This document shows positions 17,683-25,488 of a stretch of 64,000 nucleotides of DNA, one piece after another. The DNA is from Salsipaludibacter sp963812245. GTDB taxonomy: Bacteria; Actinomycetota; Nitriliruptoria; Nitriliruptorales; Nitriliruptoraceae. Numbering within the stretch: position 1 is the stretch's first letter; each line of letters opens with the position of its first letter. The notes beneath the pieces are model-generated. The model ran no database searches and had not been told where the DNA came from. It saw nothing but the letters and a program-made list of their open reading frames with translations. Made by a program: the position numbers and the translations under genes. The stretch covers positions 1 to 64,000 of the forward strand of contig CAWEUK010000003.1 in assembly GCA_963812245.1 (NCBI GenBank), written 5' to 3'.

Positions 17683-18014
17683 CACCACCTGTGACGCAGA
17701 TTCCTGACGGGACGAGAACCATGCGCCGGTCGGCGGGGCCAGCATGACGCCGGGCTGTCGAAGGACTCGCCCGACAGCACGGACTGACCGACCGCGACCA
17801 TCACCCGTGTCACGGCTCGCTCCTTGGTCCGCCGCCGTCGGTGCCACCGGGTCGAGTCCTCGCCGGATTCCGACTCGTCGTCCACCGGGTGGTGGCATGG
17901 CGGTCACGTCATCGGCAGGTTCGTCGTCAGGCACGCCTCGGCTCGCCCGGTCACGCCGGACGTCTAGGCTCGATGCCATCAGCCACCGGTCCATCAGCGA
18001 TCACAGGAGTCCTC
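17683..18014. other. Intergenic region before glpX
   Basis: Non-coding gap of 332 bp between the crotonase and glpX. On the minus strand there is an AAGGAG followed by GTG at 17817 and about 20 codons with good composition (VTRVMVAVGQSVLSG), but the frame then loses coding character and runs antisense into the crotonase, so I do not call a gene. No hairpin or clear promoter was seen. Confidence 0.5.
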
Positions 18015-19043
18015 GTGCCAGACCCGTCGCATCCGGATCGCAACCTCGCACTCGAGATCGTGCGCGTGACCGAGGCAGCGGCACTCGCATCGTCACGCTG
18101 GCAGGGACGCGGTGACAAGGAGGCCGGGGACCAGGCGGCGGTCGACGCCATGCGCAAGATGCTGTCCAGCGTCGACATGGACGGTGTCGTGGTGATCGGC
18201 GAGGGCGAGAAGGACGAGGCCCCGATGCTCTACAACGGCGAGCGGGTCGGCACGGGTGCCCAACCCTCCGTCGACATCGCCGTCGATCCAGTCGACGGGA
18301 CGCGCCTGCTGGCCGAGGGGCGACCAGGCGCGCTGGCGGTGTTGGCAGCCGCGCCACGCGGAACCATGTTCGACCCTGGGCCCGCCGTGTACATGCACAA
18401 GGTGGTCGTGGGGGAGGAGGCGGCCGACGTGGTCGAGTTGGACATGCCGATCGACGAGATGCTCGCCCGGATCGCCAGGGCCACGGGCAAGCGGGTCGAG
18501 GAAGTGTCGGTCATCATGCTCGACCGACCTCGCCACGAGGACTTCATCCGCCAGATCCGCGAGGTGGGCTCGCGGCTCCAGTTGATCAGCGATGGCGACG
18601 TCGCCGGTGGCCTGCTCGCTGCCTGGTCGTCGCGCCAGGACGTGGACCTGCTGTACGGGATCGGTGGCACGCCCGAAGGTGTCTCCACCGCCTGCGGCGT
18701 CAAGGCGCTGGACGGGCGGATCCTGGGCCGCCTGTGGGCGCGCAACGATCGCGAGTTGGCCGAGATCCGCAACCTCGGCCACGACCCGGACCGCATCCTG
18801 GACACCGACGACTTCGTCAGTTCGGACGACACCTTCTTCGCCTGCACCGGGATCACCGCGGCCGGCCTGCTCAAGGGCGTGGCCTTCGATCGTCACGGTG
18901 CCGTCACCGAGTCGCTGATGATGCGTGGCAAGTCCGGCACCGTGCGGGTCATCGAGGCCCGTCATCGCCAGCAGAAGTTGGCGGCATACACCGACCAGGA
19001 AGACGGCGGTGGCGAGCCGCAGCGTGAGGACAAGCGCGTCTGA
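18015..19043 (+). CDS. glpX: Fructose-1,6-bisphosphatase, class II
   Basis: 342 residues from GTG at 18015, which has AGGAG six bases upstream; the open frame reaches back to 17841 but without family similarity. It hydrolyses fructose-1,6-bisphosphate to fructose-6-phosphate in gluconeogenesis. Diagnostic motifs of the GlpX/SBPase-like family are present: VVIGEGEKDEAPMLYNGE and the metal-binding IAVDPVDGTRL, then the substrate-binding LISDGDVAGG and YGIGGTPEGV segments. Length and motif order are normal. In many actinobacteria this is the only FBPase. The last 20 residues are a charged tail. Confidence 0.95.
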   Translation: MPDPSHPDRNLALEIVRVTEAAALASSRWQGRGDKEAGDQAAVDAMRKMLSSVDMDGVVVIGEGEKDEAPMLYNGERVGTGAQPSVDIAVDPVDGTRLLAEGRPGALAVLAAAPRGTMFDPGPAVYMHKVVVGEEAADVVELDMPIDEMLARIARATGKRVEEVSVIMLDRPRHEDFIRQIREVGSRLQLISDGDVAGGLLAAWSSRQDVDLLYGIGGTPEGVSTACGVKALDGRILGRLWARNDRELAEIRNLGHDPDRILDTDDFVSSDDTFFACTGITAAGLLKGVAFDRHGAVTESLMMRGKSGTVRVIEARHRQQKLAAYTDQEDGGGEPQREDKRV

Positions 19044-19117
19044 CACCAGCCTGCGCGGTGGCCCGCGAGCCCCGCTCGGTGCCATCCCCGAGGCACCTTC
19101 CCCTCCTGCATGCGCAT

Positions 19118-19139
19118 GTTCACCCCGCGTTCACCTGCG
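19118..19139 (+). promoter_or_regulatory. PHO box upstream of pstB
   Basis: Two adjacent 11-bp direct repeats, GTTCACCCCGC (19118-19128) and GTTCACCTGCG (19129-19139). This is the arrangement bound by the actinobacterial PhoP/RegX3 response regulators, as established in Streptomyces. It lies 118 bp before the pstB start and predicts induction under phosphate limitation. Confidence 0.8.
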
Positions 19140-19257
19140 GGCGGTACACCTCTGGCATTCCCGAACTGCCATCTCACCACCGCCTCGGGTGATCGACTGC
19201 ACGCGCGCCGCCAGTCGCGGCCGTGGTCGTCGCCCCAACGTCAGCAAGGGGCTGCGA

Positions 19258-20151
19258 ATGCAGCGAGCCACCGCCACAACCGCCGTGGACGACACCATGA
19301 CCGACATGACATCCGACGCCCTCGCCAGCACGGCAATCGTGGGCGCGTCCGCCGCGGACCGGCCCACGGTCACCGACCCCATCATGGAGGCGATCGACGT
19401 CTCGGTGCACTACGGGGACTTCACGGCGGTGCGCGACGTGAACCTCGCCATTCCCCGCAACGAGATCACGGCACTCATCGGACCGTCGGGCTGTGGCAAG
19501 TCGACCCTCCTGCGCACCTTCAACCGGATGAACGACCTGGTCCCCAGCGCCCGTGTCGACGGCACCGTCACGTATCGCGACGTGGACATCTACGGCGACG
19601 GCGTCGACCCCGTCGAGGTGCGGCGGCGGGTGGGCATGGTGTTCCAGAAGCCGAACCCGTTTCCCAAGTCGATCTACGACAACGTCGCCTACGGCCCGCG
19701 GTTGACCGGCCGAAACCGCAACCTCGACGACCTGGTCGAGGAATCCCTGCGTGGCGCCGCGCTGTGGGACGAGGTCAAGGACAACCTGGACGACTCGGGG
19801 TTGGCGCTGTCAGGTGGGCAGCAACAGCGGTTGTGCATCGCTCGCACGATCGCGACCCGACCGGACGTCATCCTGATGGACGAGCCGTGCTCCGCCCTCG
19901 ACCCGATCGCCACGCTCAGCATCGAGGAGTTGATGCGCGGCCTGACCGACGACTACACGATCGTGATCGTCACCCACAACATGCAGCAGGCGTCGCGGGT
20001 GTCGGACTGGACAGCGTTCCTGTCGGTGGACATCGACGACACGACCGGCATGCGCACCGGCGAACTCATCGAGTACGCCCAGACCGAGACCCTGTTCACC
20101 GCTGCCAGCGACGAACGAACCGAGGCCTACATCACCGGCCGCTTCGGCTGA
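19258..20151 (+). CDS. pstB: Phosphate ABC transporter ATP-binding protein PstB
   Basis: 297 residues from the ATG at 19258 (AAGGGG seven bases upstream); a second ATG at 19297 is possible and would remove a poorly conserved leader. It is the ATPase of the high-affinity phosphate importer. Walker A GPSGCGKST (75-83), the Q-loop VFQKPNPFP, the signature LSGGQQQR, Walker B VILMDEPCSALDP and the switch His in VTHNM are all intact, and QKPNPFP and the PstB-specific spacing identify the family. It is separated from pstS by a repeat array and its own PHO box, so pstB is a separate unit placed before pstSCA, unlike the common pstSCAB order. Confidence 0.95.
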   Translation: MQRATATTAVDDTMTDMTSDALASTAIVGASAADRPTVTDPIMEAIDVSVHYGDFTAVRDVNLAIPRNEITALIGPSGCGKSTLLRTFNRMNDLVPSARVDGTVTYRDVDIYGDGVDPVEVRRRVGMVFQKPNPFPKSIYDNVAYGPRLTGRNRNLDDLVEESLRGAALWDEVKDNLDDSGLALSGGQQQRLCIARTIATRPDVILMDEPCSALDPIATLSIEELMRGLTDDYTIVIVTHNMQQASRVSDWTAFLSVDIDDTTGMRTGELIEYAQTETLFTAASDERTEAYITGRFG

Positions 20152-20189
20152 GTCCACACGTCCCCGGGTTGCCACACCGGGCACCTTGC

Positions 20190-20515
20190 GCCTCAGCGAG
20201 CAACTCCATCCCTTCTGGTTGCAGCCCCTCCGCAGCTTGTTGGTCGCGACGGAGCTTCGTGGACGTTGTGAGCGCAGCGAGCAACTCCATCCCTTCCGGA
20301 GTGGGCCTCGCCGCAGCATGTTGGTCTCGACGGAAGGGCGCCTTTCTGGACGTTGTGAGCGCAGCGAGCAACTCCATCCCTTCCGGAGTGGGCCTCGCCG
20401 CAGCATGTTGGTCTCGACGGAAGGGCGCCTTTCTGGACGTTGTGAGCGCAGCGAGCAACTCCATCCCTTCCGGAGTGGGCCTCGCCGCAGCATGTTGGTC
20501 TCGACGGAAGGGCGT
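20190..20515. repeat. 87-bp tandem repeat array between pstB and pstS
   Basis: Three near-identical units start at 20261, 20348 and 20435 with a period of exactly 87 bp; a diverged partial unit precedes them from about 20190. Each complete unit contains the inverted repeat CCCTTCCG...CGGAAGGG (20291-20298 with 20331-20338 in the first copy) around a 32-nt loop, so each can fold into a hairpin. The period is a multiple of three and both strands are open through it, but I see no start signal or coding bias supporting a gene. The array ends directly at the pstS PHO box. Confidence 0.95.
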
Positions 20516-20535
20516 TCACCCAACGTTCACCGACC
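20514..20535 (+). promoter_or_regulatory. PHO box upstream of pstS
   Basis: Two adjacent 11-bp direct repeats, GTTCACCCAAC (20514-20524) and GTTCACCGACC (20525-20535), 114 bp before the pstS ATG. A possible -10 element, TACCGT, lies at 20563-20568. The same arrangement precedes pstB, so both units are likely under one phosphate-responsive regulator, probably the RegX3-like protein encoded at 24771. Confidence 0.85.
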
Positions 20536-20649
20536 CGCAAGTGCCCTGCCAGCAGCGCTTCCTACCGTGCGCCACGGCACGATGATCCGTCGTCGCCGCG
20601 ACCTGCTGGTCGTGACCGCACCACCGTGCAATCCACAGGAGTCCACCAC

Positions 20650-21729
20650 ATGCGTACACCACTGCGTGGCACCGCCCTCGCCGGCGTCCTGCTCTCCCTG
20701 TCGCTCATCGCGGCCGGCTGCAGCAGCGACGATGCCACCGATTCGACCGACGCTGCCGCGTCCGACAATGGCGACGGAGGAGGTGGGTCGGAGGTCAGCG
20801 GGACCGTGCCGATCGCCGGTTCCTCCACCGTCTTCCCGATCTCGACACGGGTGGCCGAGGACTTCGCGGCAACCCACCCCGATGCCAACGCCACGGTCGA
20901 GTCGACCGGCACCGGTGGTGGCTTCTCCGACAACTTCTGCACCGGGGACACCGCGATCAACAACGCCTCCCGTGCCATCAAGGACGAGGAGATCGAGCTG
21001 TGCGCCGAGAACGGCGTCGAGAACATCCTCGAACTGCAGGTCGCCATCGACGGCATGGCCGTGATGACCTCGATCGACAACGACGCGATCGCCGCCTGCC
21101 TCGACTTCGCGGAGCTGTATGCCCTGGTCGGGCCCGAGTCCGGTGAGGTCGACTCGTGGGCCGACGCCAACGACATCGTGGCTGCGACCGGCGCCCACGC
21201 GTCCGGTGAGGAGTTCCCGGACGTGGAGCTGTCCACCACCGGCCCCGGCACCGAGTCGGGCACCTACGACTCGTTCATCGAGATCGCGCTCGAGGGCATC
21301 GCCGAGGAGCAGGGTGTCGAACCGGGTGTCCGCCCCGACTGGGCCGGCCAGAACGACGACAACGTGATCATCCAGGGCATCACCGGCAACCAGTACTCGT
21401 TCGGCTGGGTCGGGTATGCCTACTACCTCGAGGTCCAGGACCAGATCCGAGCCTTCGAGATCGCCGACGAGGAGGGCAACTGCATCGAGCCCAGCGACGA
21501 GACCATCGCATCGGGCGAGTACCCCCTGTCGCGGCCCCTGTTCATCTACGTCAACCTCGACAAGCTGGACGAGGACTATGGCTCGGCGCTGGCGGCCTAC
21601 CTCGACTTCTACATGGGTGACGAGGGCTACGGCGCCGTCTCCGACGTCGGCTACGTGGCCCTGACCGACGAGGCGTGGGCCGAGACCCAGGCTGCGTGGG
21701 AGGCACAGGAGCCCAACGTCGGTGCCTGA
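20650..21729 (+). CDS. pstS: Phosphate-binding lipoprotein PstS
   Basis: 359 residues from the ATG at 20650, with AGGAG nine bases upstream. It captures phosphate outside the membrane for PstCAB. The signal peptide ends in the lipobox IAAGC (Cys24), followed by a Ser/Asp/Gly linker. The mature domain has the PstS phosphate-contact motif IAGSSTVFPIS and STGTGGGFSDNFCTG, and later TTGPGTESGTY, all typical of this binding-protein family. The sequence is strongly acidic, which is unusual in degree and may point to a saline or marine habitat, but this is only an inference. A hairpin follows the gene before pstC. Confidence 0.95.
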   Translation: MRTPLRGTALAGVLLSLSLIAAGCSSDDATDSTDAAASDNGDGGGGSEVSGTVPIAGSSTVFPISTRVAEDFAATHPDANATVESTGTGGGFSDNFCTGDTAINNASRAIKDEEIELCAENGVENILELQVAIDGMAVMTSIDNDAIAACLDFAELYALVGPESGEVDSWADANDIVAATGAHASGEEFPDVELSTTGPGTESGTYDSFIEIALEGIAEEQGVEPGVRPDWAGQNDDNVIIQGITGNQYSFGWVGYAYYLEVQDQIRAFEIADEEGNCIEPSDETIASGEYPLSRPLFIYVNLDKLDEDYGSALAAYLDFYMGDEGYGAVSDVGYVALTDEAWAETQAAWEAQEPNVGA

Positions 21730-21753
21730 TCCCGCGAGCTGACACCGCCGTCA

Positions 21754-21786
21754 GGGTCGGGTCCCACCCCAGGTGGGATCCGACCC
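21754..21786 (+). terminator. Hairpin between pstS and pstC
   Basis: A 15-bp stem with one mismatch (GGGTCGGGTCCCACC with GGTGGGATCCGACCC) around a 3-nt loop, 24 bp after the pstS stop. No T-run follows. It could be a leaky terminator or a processing/stability element that keeps pstS transcript above pstCA, as is common for binding-protein genes. Confidence 0.7.
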
Positions 21787-21931
21787 ACACCCCGTACGCA
21801 GCACACCGCAGCCTGACACCCGCACCTCTGGCACCCGAACTCCCTGACACCCGCACCGCCCGAGCCTCGCCACGTGCCGCAGACCTGCGGTCTCGTGACC
21901 ACCACGACCCACGCACCACGAGGAGCACTGC

Positions 21932-22867
21932 ATGTCGGCATCCACCCCCGACGACGACTTCTCCCTTGCGCCGAATCGTCGCAATGCGGGACGCGAGAAC
22001 GCCGTGCGCTGGATCCTCCGCGGCGCCGGTGTGATCTCCGTGCTGATCTCGATCGCGATCGTCCTGAGCCTCATCGGTCGCGCGGTGAACTTCCTGACGG
22101 GCCTTCCGAGCCTGTCACTGCTGTGGGATCCGTCCGAGGGCTGGTTCGTCCGCAGTGAACACTTCGACCTCGCAACCCTGTTGGTGCCGACCTTGTGGAT
22201 CGCCCTGATCGCGATGCTGGTGGCCGTGCCGCTGGGCGTGGGCTCGGCCGTCTACCTGTCCGAGTACGCCCATGGTCGCGTCCGCCGGATCCTCAAGCCG
22301 ATCCTGGAGATCCTGGCCGGGATCCCGTCCGTCGTGATCGGGTTCTTCGCCCTGACCTTCATCACGCCCAACATCGTGCAGGCCGTCTTCGGCGGGGCCA
22401 ACATCTTCAACATGGTGTCGGCCGGCCTGGCCGTGGGCGTGCTCGCCTCGCCCTACATGGCCTCGGTGTCCGAAGACGCCTTGCGCGCCGTCCCCATGGA
22501 GTTGCGTGAAGCCTCCTACGGGCTCGGCGCACGCAAGCGCCGCACCATCACGCAGATCGTCCTGCCGGCATCGCTGTCGGGCCTGGTGGCTGCCTTCATC
22601 CTCACCCTGTCCCGAGTCATCGGTGAGACCCTGGTGGTCACCATCGCGGCTGGTGCGGCCGGTGGGACCCCCTTCAACGCCGATCCGCTGGGCCCGGGCC
22701 AGACCCTGACGGCCGCGATCGCCAACCTGGCCCTGGGCTCGGACGCCGTCACCGTCGGCTACCAGGTCGACAGCGTCTACTTCATCGGCCTGCTGCTGTT
22801 CCTGATCACCTTCGGCCTCAACGTGCTCGGTGACCGGGTCGTCCGTCGCTTCCGGAAGGCCTACTGA
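21932..22867 (+). CDS. pstC: Phosphate ABC transporter permease PstC
   Basis: 311 residues; GAGGAG seven bases before the ATG. One of the two membrane subunits of the phosphate importer. There are about six hydrophobic segments and the ABC-permease coupling loop EALRAVPMELREASYGLGA (in frame EDALRAVPMELREASYGLG). The N terminus has the long first helix typical of PstC. It is 202 bp after pstS, beyond a hairpin, and its TGA overlaps the pstA ATG by one base, so pstC and pstA are translated together. Confidence 0.95.
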   Translation: MSASTPDDDFSLAPNRRNAGRENAVRWILRGAGVISVLISIAIVLSLIGRAVNFLTGLPSLSLLWDPSEGWFVRSEHFDLATLLVPTLWIALIAMLVAVPLGVGSAVYLSEYAHGRVRRILKPILEILAGIPSVVIGFFALTFITPNIVQAVFGGANIFNMVSAGLAVGVLASPYMASVSEDALRAVPMELREASYGLGARKRRTITQIVLPASLSGLVAAFILTLSRVIGETLVVTIAAGAAGGTPFNADPLGPGQTLTAAIANLALGSDAVTVGYQVDSVYFIGLLLFLITFGLNVLGDRVVRRFRKAY

Positions 22868-23823
22868 TGTCTGCTGCCACGCCTGCTGCCCCGCCTGCCA
22901 CCCCTGCTGCTGCCAGCACACCCGTCGACCTGTCCGGCCGGGCAGGTGGCGCCAGGTTGCGCGAAACCGCCTTCGCCGGGGCCATGCTGCTGGCGCTGCT
23001 CATCGCGTTGGGCTTCCTGGTCGCGCTGCTGTGGGACATCCTCTCGGCGGCCCTGCCCTTCCTGGCCGAACGCGGCTGGGCGGGTTTCGCGACCGATCCG
23101 ATCTCGACTCGTCCTGAACGGGCCGGTCTGGGACAGGCCATCGTCGGGTCGATCCAGATCGGGCTGATCACGATGCTCGTGGCGTTTCCGCTGGGTGTCG
23201 CGACCGCGATCTACCTGGAGGAGTACGCCGAGAAGAACCTGCTCACCCGCATCGTCGACATCAACATTCGCAACCTCGCCGGGGTGCCGTCGATCGTCTA
23301 CGGCCTGCTGGGCCTGGCCCTGTTCGTGCAACTGATGTCGTTCCTGGGTGGCAGTTCGGTGCTGGCCGGTGGCCTGACCCTGGCACTGCTGGCGTTGCCC
23401 ATCGTGACGATCGCCTCCGCCGAGGCCATCCGCGCAGTGCCACGATCGCTGCGCGAGGCCGGCTACGGCCTGGGCGCCACACGCTGGCAGGTGACCAGGC
23501 AACTCACCCTGCCCAGCGCCGCCCCCGGGATCCTCACCGGCATGATCCTGGCGCTGGCTCGTGCCATCGGCGAGACGGCACCCTTGATCGTCATCGGCGC
23601 CGCCACCTTCATGACCAACGACGTGCGCGTCATGACCGGCTGGGTCGACCCGTTCTTCACCGCCATCCCGATCGTGGTCTTCAACTGGGCGCGCCAGCCC
23701 CAGGCGGCATGGCGCGACCAGGTGGCGCCAGCGGGGATCCTCATCCTGTTGCTGTTCACGCTGACGCTGAACGCGATGGCCATCCTGCTGCGCAACCACT
23801 TCGAGAAGCAGAAGTCCGGGTGA
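22867..23823 (+). CDS. pstA: Phosphate ABC transporter permease PstA
   Basis: 318 residues, starting at an ATG that overlaps the pstC stop (TGATG). The second membrane subunit of the Pst importer, with about six transmembrane helices. The first 20 residues are an Ala/Pro-rich cytoplasmic leader. The coupling loop reads AEAIRAVPRSLREAGYGLGA, and the ETAPLIVIGAA segment near the C terminus is characteristic of PstA. There are 36 bp to phoU, with no terminator. Confidence 0.95.
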   Translation: MSAATPAAPPATPAAASTPVDLSGRAGGARLRETAFAGAMLLALLIALGFLVALLWDILSAALPFLAERGWAGFATDPISTRPERAGLGQAIVGSIQIGLITMLVAFPLGVATAIYLEEYAEKNLLTRIVDINIRNLAGVPSIVYGLLGLALFVQLMSFLGGSSVLAGGLTLALLALPIVTIASAEAIRAVPRSLREAGYGLGATRWQVTRQLTLPSAAPGILTGMILALARAIGETAPLIVIGAATFMTNDVRVMTGWVDPFFTAIPIVVFNWARQPQAAWRDQVAPAGILILLLFTLTLNAMAILLRNHFEKQKSG

Positions 23824-23859
23824 GTCCGCCCGCCACCCGATCCCCCAGGAGTCGACACC

Positions 23860-24771
23860 ATGGTTGACCGCACCCAGCACCGCTACGGTGCCTCGCAGGA
23901 GCCCAACGGCTCCGCCAGTGGATCTCGCGAGCCTGCCGAGGGCCCGACGCGTGAACGGATGGTGGCAATGAACGACCAGGTCGGGCACGACGTGCGTCAC
24001 GCCTTCCACGACGAACTCGACGCGATCGACGACGCGTTCGTGACGGCGGGGCTGCACGTGGCCGAGGCACTGCCCCGGATGTCGGCCGGCTTCCTGACTG
24101 GTGACCGCAGCATCATGGCCGAGGCCGAGGCCCTGGCGACTGCCACTGCCAACACCTGTGAACTCGTCGACGAGGCCGGCTTCATCCTGTTGGCACGACA
24201 GGCCCCCGTCGGCGGCGACCTGCGTCGCCTGGTGGCACTGCTGCGGATGACGGTCGACGTGAACCGCTCGGCCAGCCTGCTGCGCCATGCCTGCATGACG
24301 CTGGACACCTTCGATCCCCGATTCCTCGCCAATCCGCTGCGGTCCCAACTCGACGAACTGGCGACCCAGTCGTGCGAGGTGTTCGCCGCCGGCATGGATG
24401 CGTGGCGTCGCCGCGACGCCCTGGCCGTGGCCGAGGTCGACCTGCTCGACGAGAACGTCGATGAACTCCAGCGCGTCCTGCTGCGCGAGACCCAGGGCGG
24501 CAGCGAGGACGTCGGGCCGGGCATGCTCGTGCTGGGCCTGTTGGCGCGCTACTTCGAGCGCATCGCCGACCACGGTGTCGAGATCGCCCGGGATGCCGCG
24601 TTCGTGGCCACCGGCCAGCGTGTGCGCGTCGGTCGCCACAAGGACGCCGAGGTCGCTGCCGCCGAGGCTGCGGCGTCCGAGGTCCCCGAGCCATCCGAGC
24701 CCCCCGAGACCGACGACCGGGGTCGTGACGACGGCCAGGTCCCCGATGACGTCGATGGCGGCCCGGCCTGA
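23860..24771 (+). CDS. phoU: PhoU-family phosphate signalling regulator
   Basis: 303 residues; AGGAG precedes the ATG. Two PhoU three-helix repeats are present: the DELDAIDDAFVTAGLHVAEAL half and the second half ending YFERIADHGVEIARDAAFVATG, which is the standard PhoU C-terminal signature. PhoU couples Pst transport to the histidine kinase and represses the phosphate response when phosphate is plentiful. Compared with usual PhoU (about 220 aa), this protein has a roughly 35-residue N-terminal extension and a 55-residue acidic Pro/Glu/Asp tail, both likely disordered. Its stop overlaps the start of the response-regulator gene. Confidence 0.9.
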   Translation: MVDRTQHRYGASQEPNGSASGSREPAEGPTRERMVAMNDQVGHDVRHAFHDELDAIDDAFVTAGLHVAEALPRMSAGFLTGDRSIMAEAEALATATANTCELVDEAGFILLARQAPVGGDLRRLVALLRMTVDVNRSASLLRHACMTLDTFDPRFLANPLRSQLDELATQSCEVFAAGMDAWRRRDALAVAEVDLLDENVDELQRVLLRETQGGSEDVGPGMLVLGLLARYFERIADHGVEIARDAAFVATGQRVRVGRHKDAEVAAAEAAASEVPEPSEPPETDDRGRDDGQVPDDVDGGPA

Positions 24772-25457
24772 TGCCGACCCTGCTGCTCGTCGAGGACGAG
24801 CCCGCCATCGCCGAGGGTCTCACGATCAGCCTCGAGGCCGAGGGCTACCAGGTCGAGTGGGTCGACAACGGGACTGACGCGGTGCGCCAGTGGGAGCGTG
24901 TCCGTCCGGACCTGATCCTGCTCGACCTGATGTTGCCCGGGATCAGTGGCACCGATGTCTGTCGGACCATCCGCAGTCGGTCCGACGTCCCGATCATCAT
25001 GGTGACGGCCAAGGACCAGGAGGTCGATCGGGTGCTGGGCCTCGAGTTCGGGGCCGACGACTACCTGACCAAGCCCTTCTCCTCGCGGGAACTGGTCGCA
25101 CGCATCAAGGCGGTGCTGCGACGTGCACCGATCATCGACGTGATGGACCTCGATGCCCCCGTCGAGGCCGCGGGCGTGCGCGTCGATCGACTCCGCCACG
25201 AGGTCGCGGTGGATGGGGACCTGGTGGACCTGCCGCCCAAGGAGTTCGACCTGCTGGCCGAGTTGGTCGAGAACGCCGGGCGGGTCCTGACCCGCGACAC
25301 GCTCATGGCAGCGGTCTGGGGCCCCGACTACGTCGGTGACACCAAGACCCTGGACGTGCATGTCCGCCGACTGCGCACCCGCGTGGAGATCGATCCTGCC
25401 ACCCCTGGTCGAATCCTGACGGTCCGCGGCGTGGGCTACAAGTTCGCCGACCGATGA
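24771..25457 (+). CDS. regX3: OmpR-family response regulator, RegX3/PhoP-like
   Basis: 228 residues; the ATG overlaps the phoU stop by one base. Receiver domain (1-120) with the acidic pocket E8/D9, phosphoacceptor D52 in LILLDLMLPG, the T in VTAKDQ and K in LTKPF; then an OmpR winged helix ending VRGVGYKFADR. By position in pst-phoU and by similarity it is the phosphate-response regulator (RegX3 in mycobacteria, PhoP in streptomycetes), and it is the obvious candidate to bind the two PHO boxes in this locus. Here the regulator gene precedes the kinase gene, the reverse of mycobacterial senX3-regX3. Confidence 0.9.
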   Translation: MPTLLLVEDEPAIAEGLTISLEAEGYQVEWVDNGTDAVRQWERVRPDLILLDLMLPGISGTDVCRTIRSRSDVPIIMVTAKDQEVDRVLGLEFGADDYLTKPFSSRELVARIKAVLRRAPIIDVMDLDAPVEAAGVRVDRLRHEVAVDGDLVDLPPKEFDLLAELVENAGRVLTRDTLMAAVWGPDYVGDTKTLDVHVRRLRTRVEIDPATPGRILTVRGVGYKFADR

Positions 25458-25488
25458 CCCGGGTGGGTTCCGGTCTCGGGGACCGCTG

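Noticed and set aside
17660..17817. A small minus-strand gene starting at GTG 17817 with AAGGAG
   Set aside because: Coding character is lost after about 20 codons and the frame then runs antisense into the crotonase. Kept only as a note.
20261..20515. Open frames through the 87-bp repeats on both strands as a repeat protein
   Set aside because: The period is a multiple of three, so any frame stays open; there is no start signal and codon use is not gene-like.
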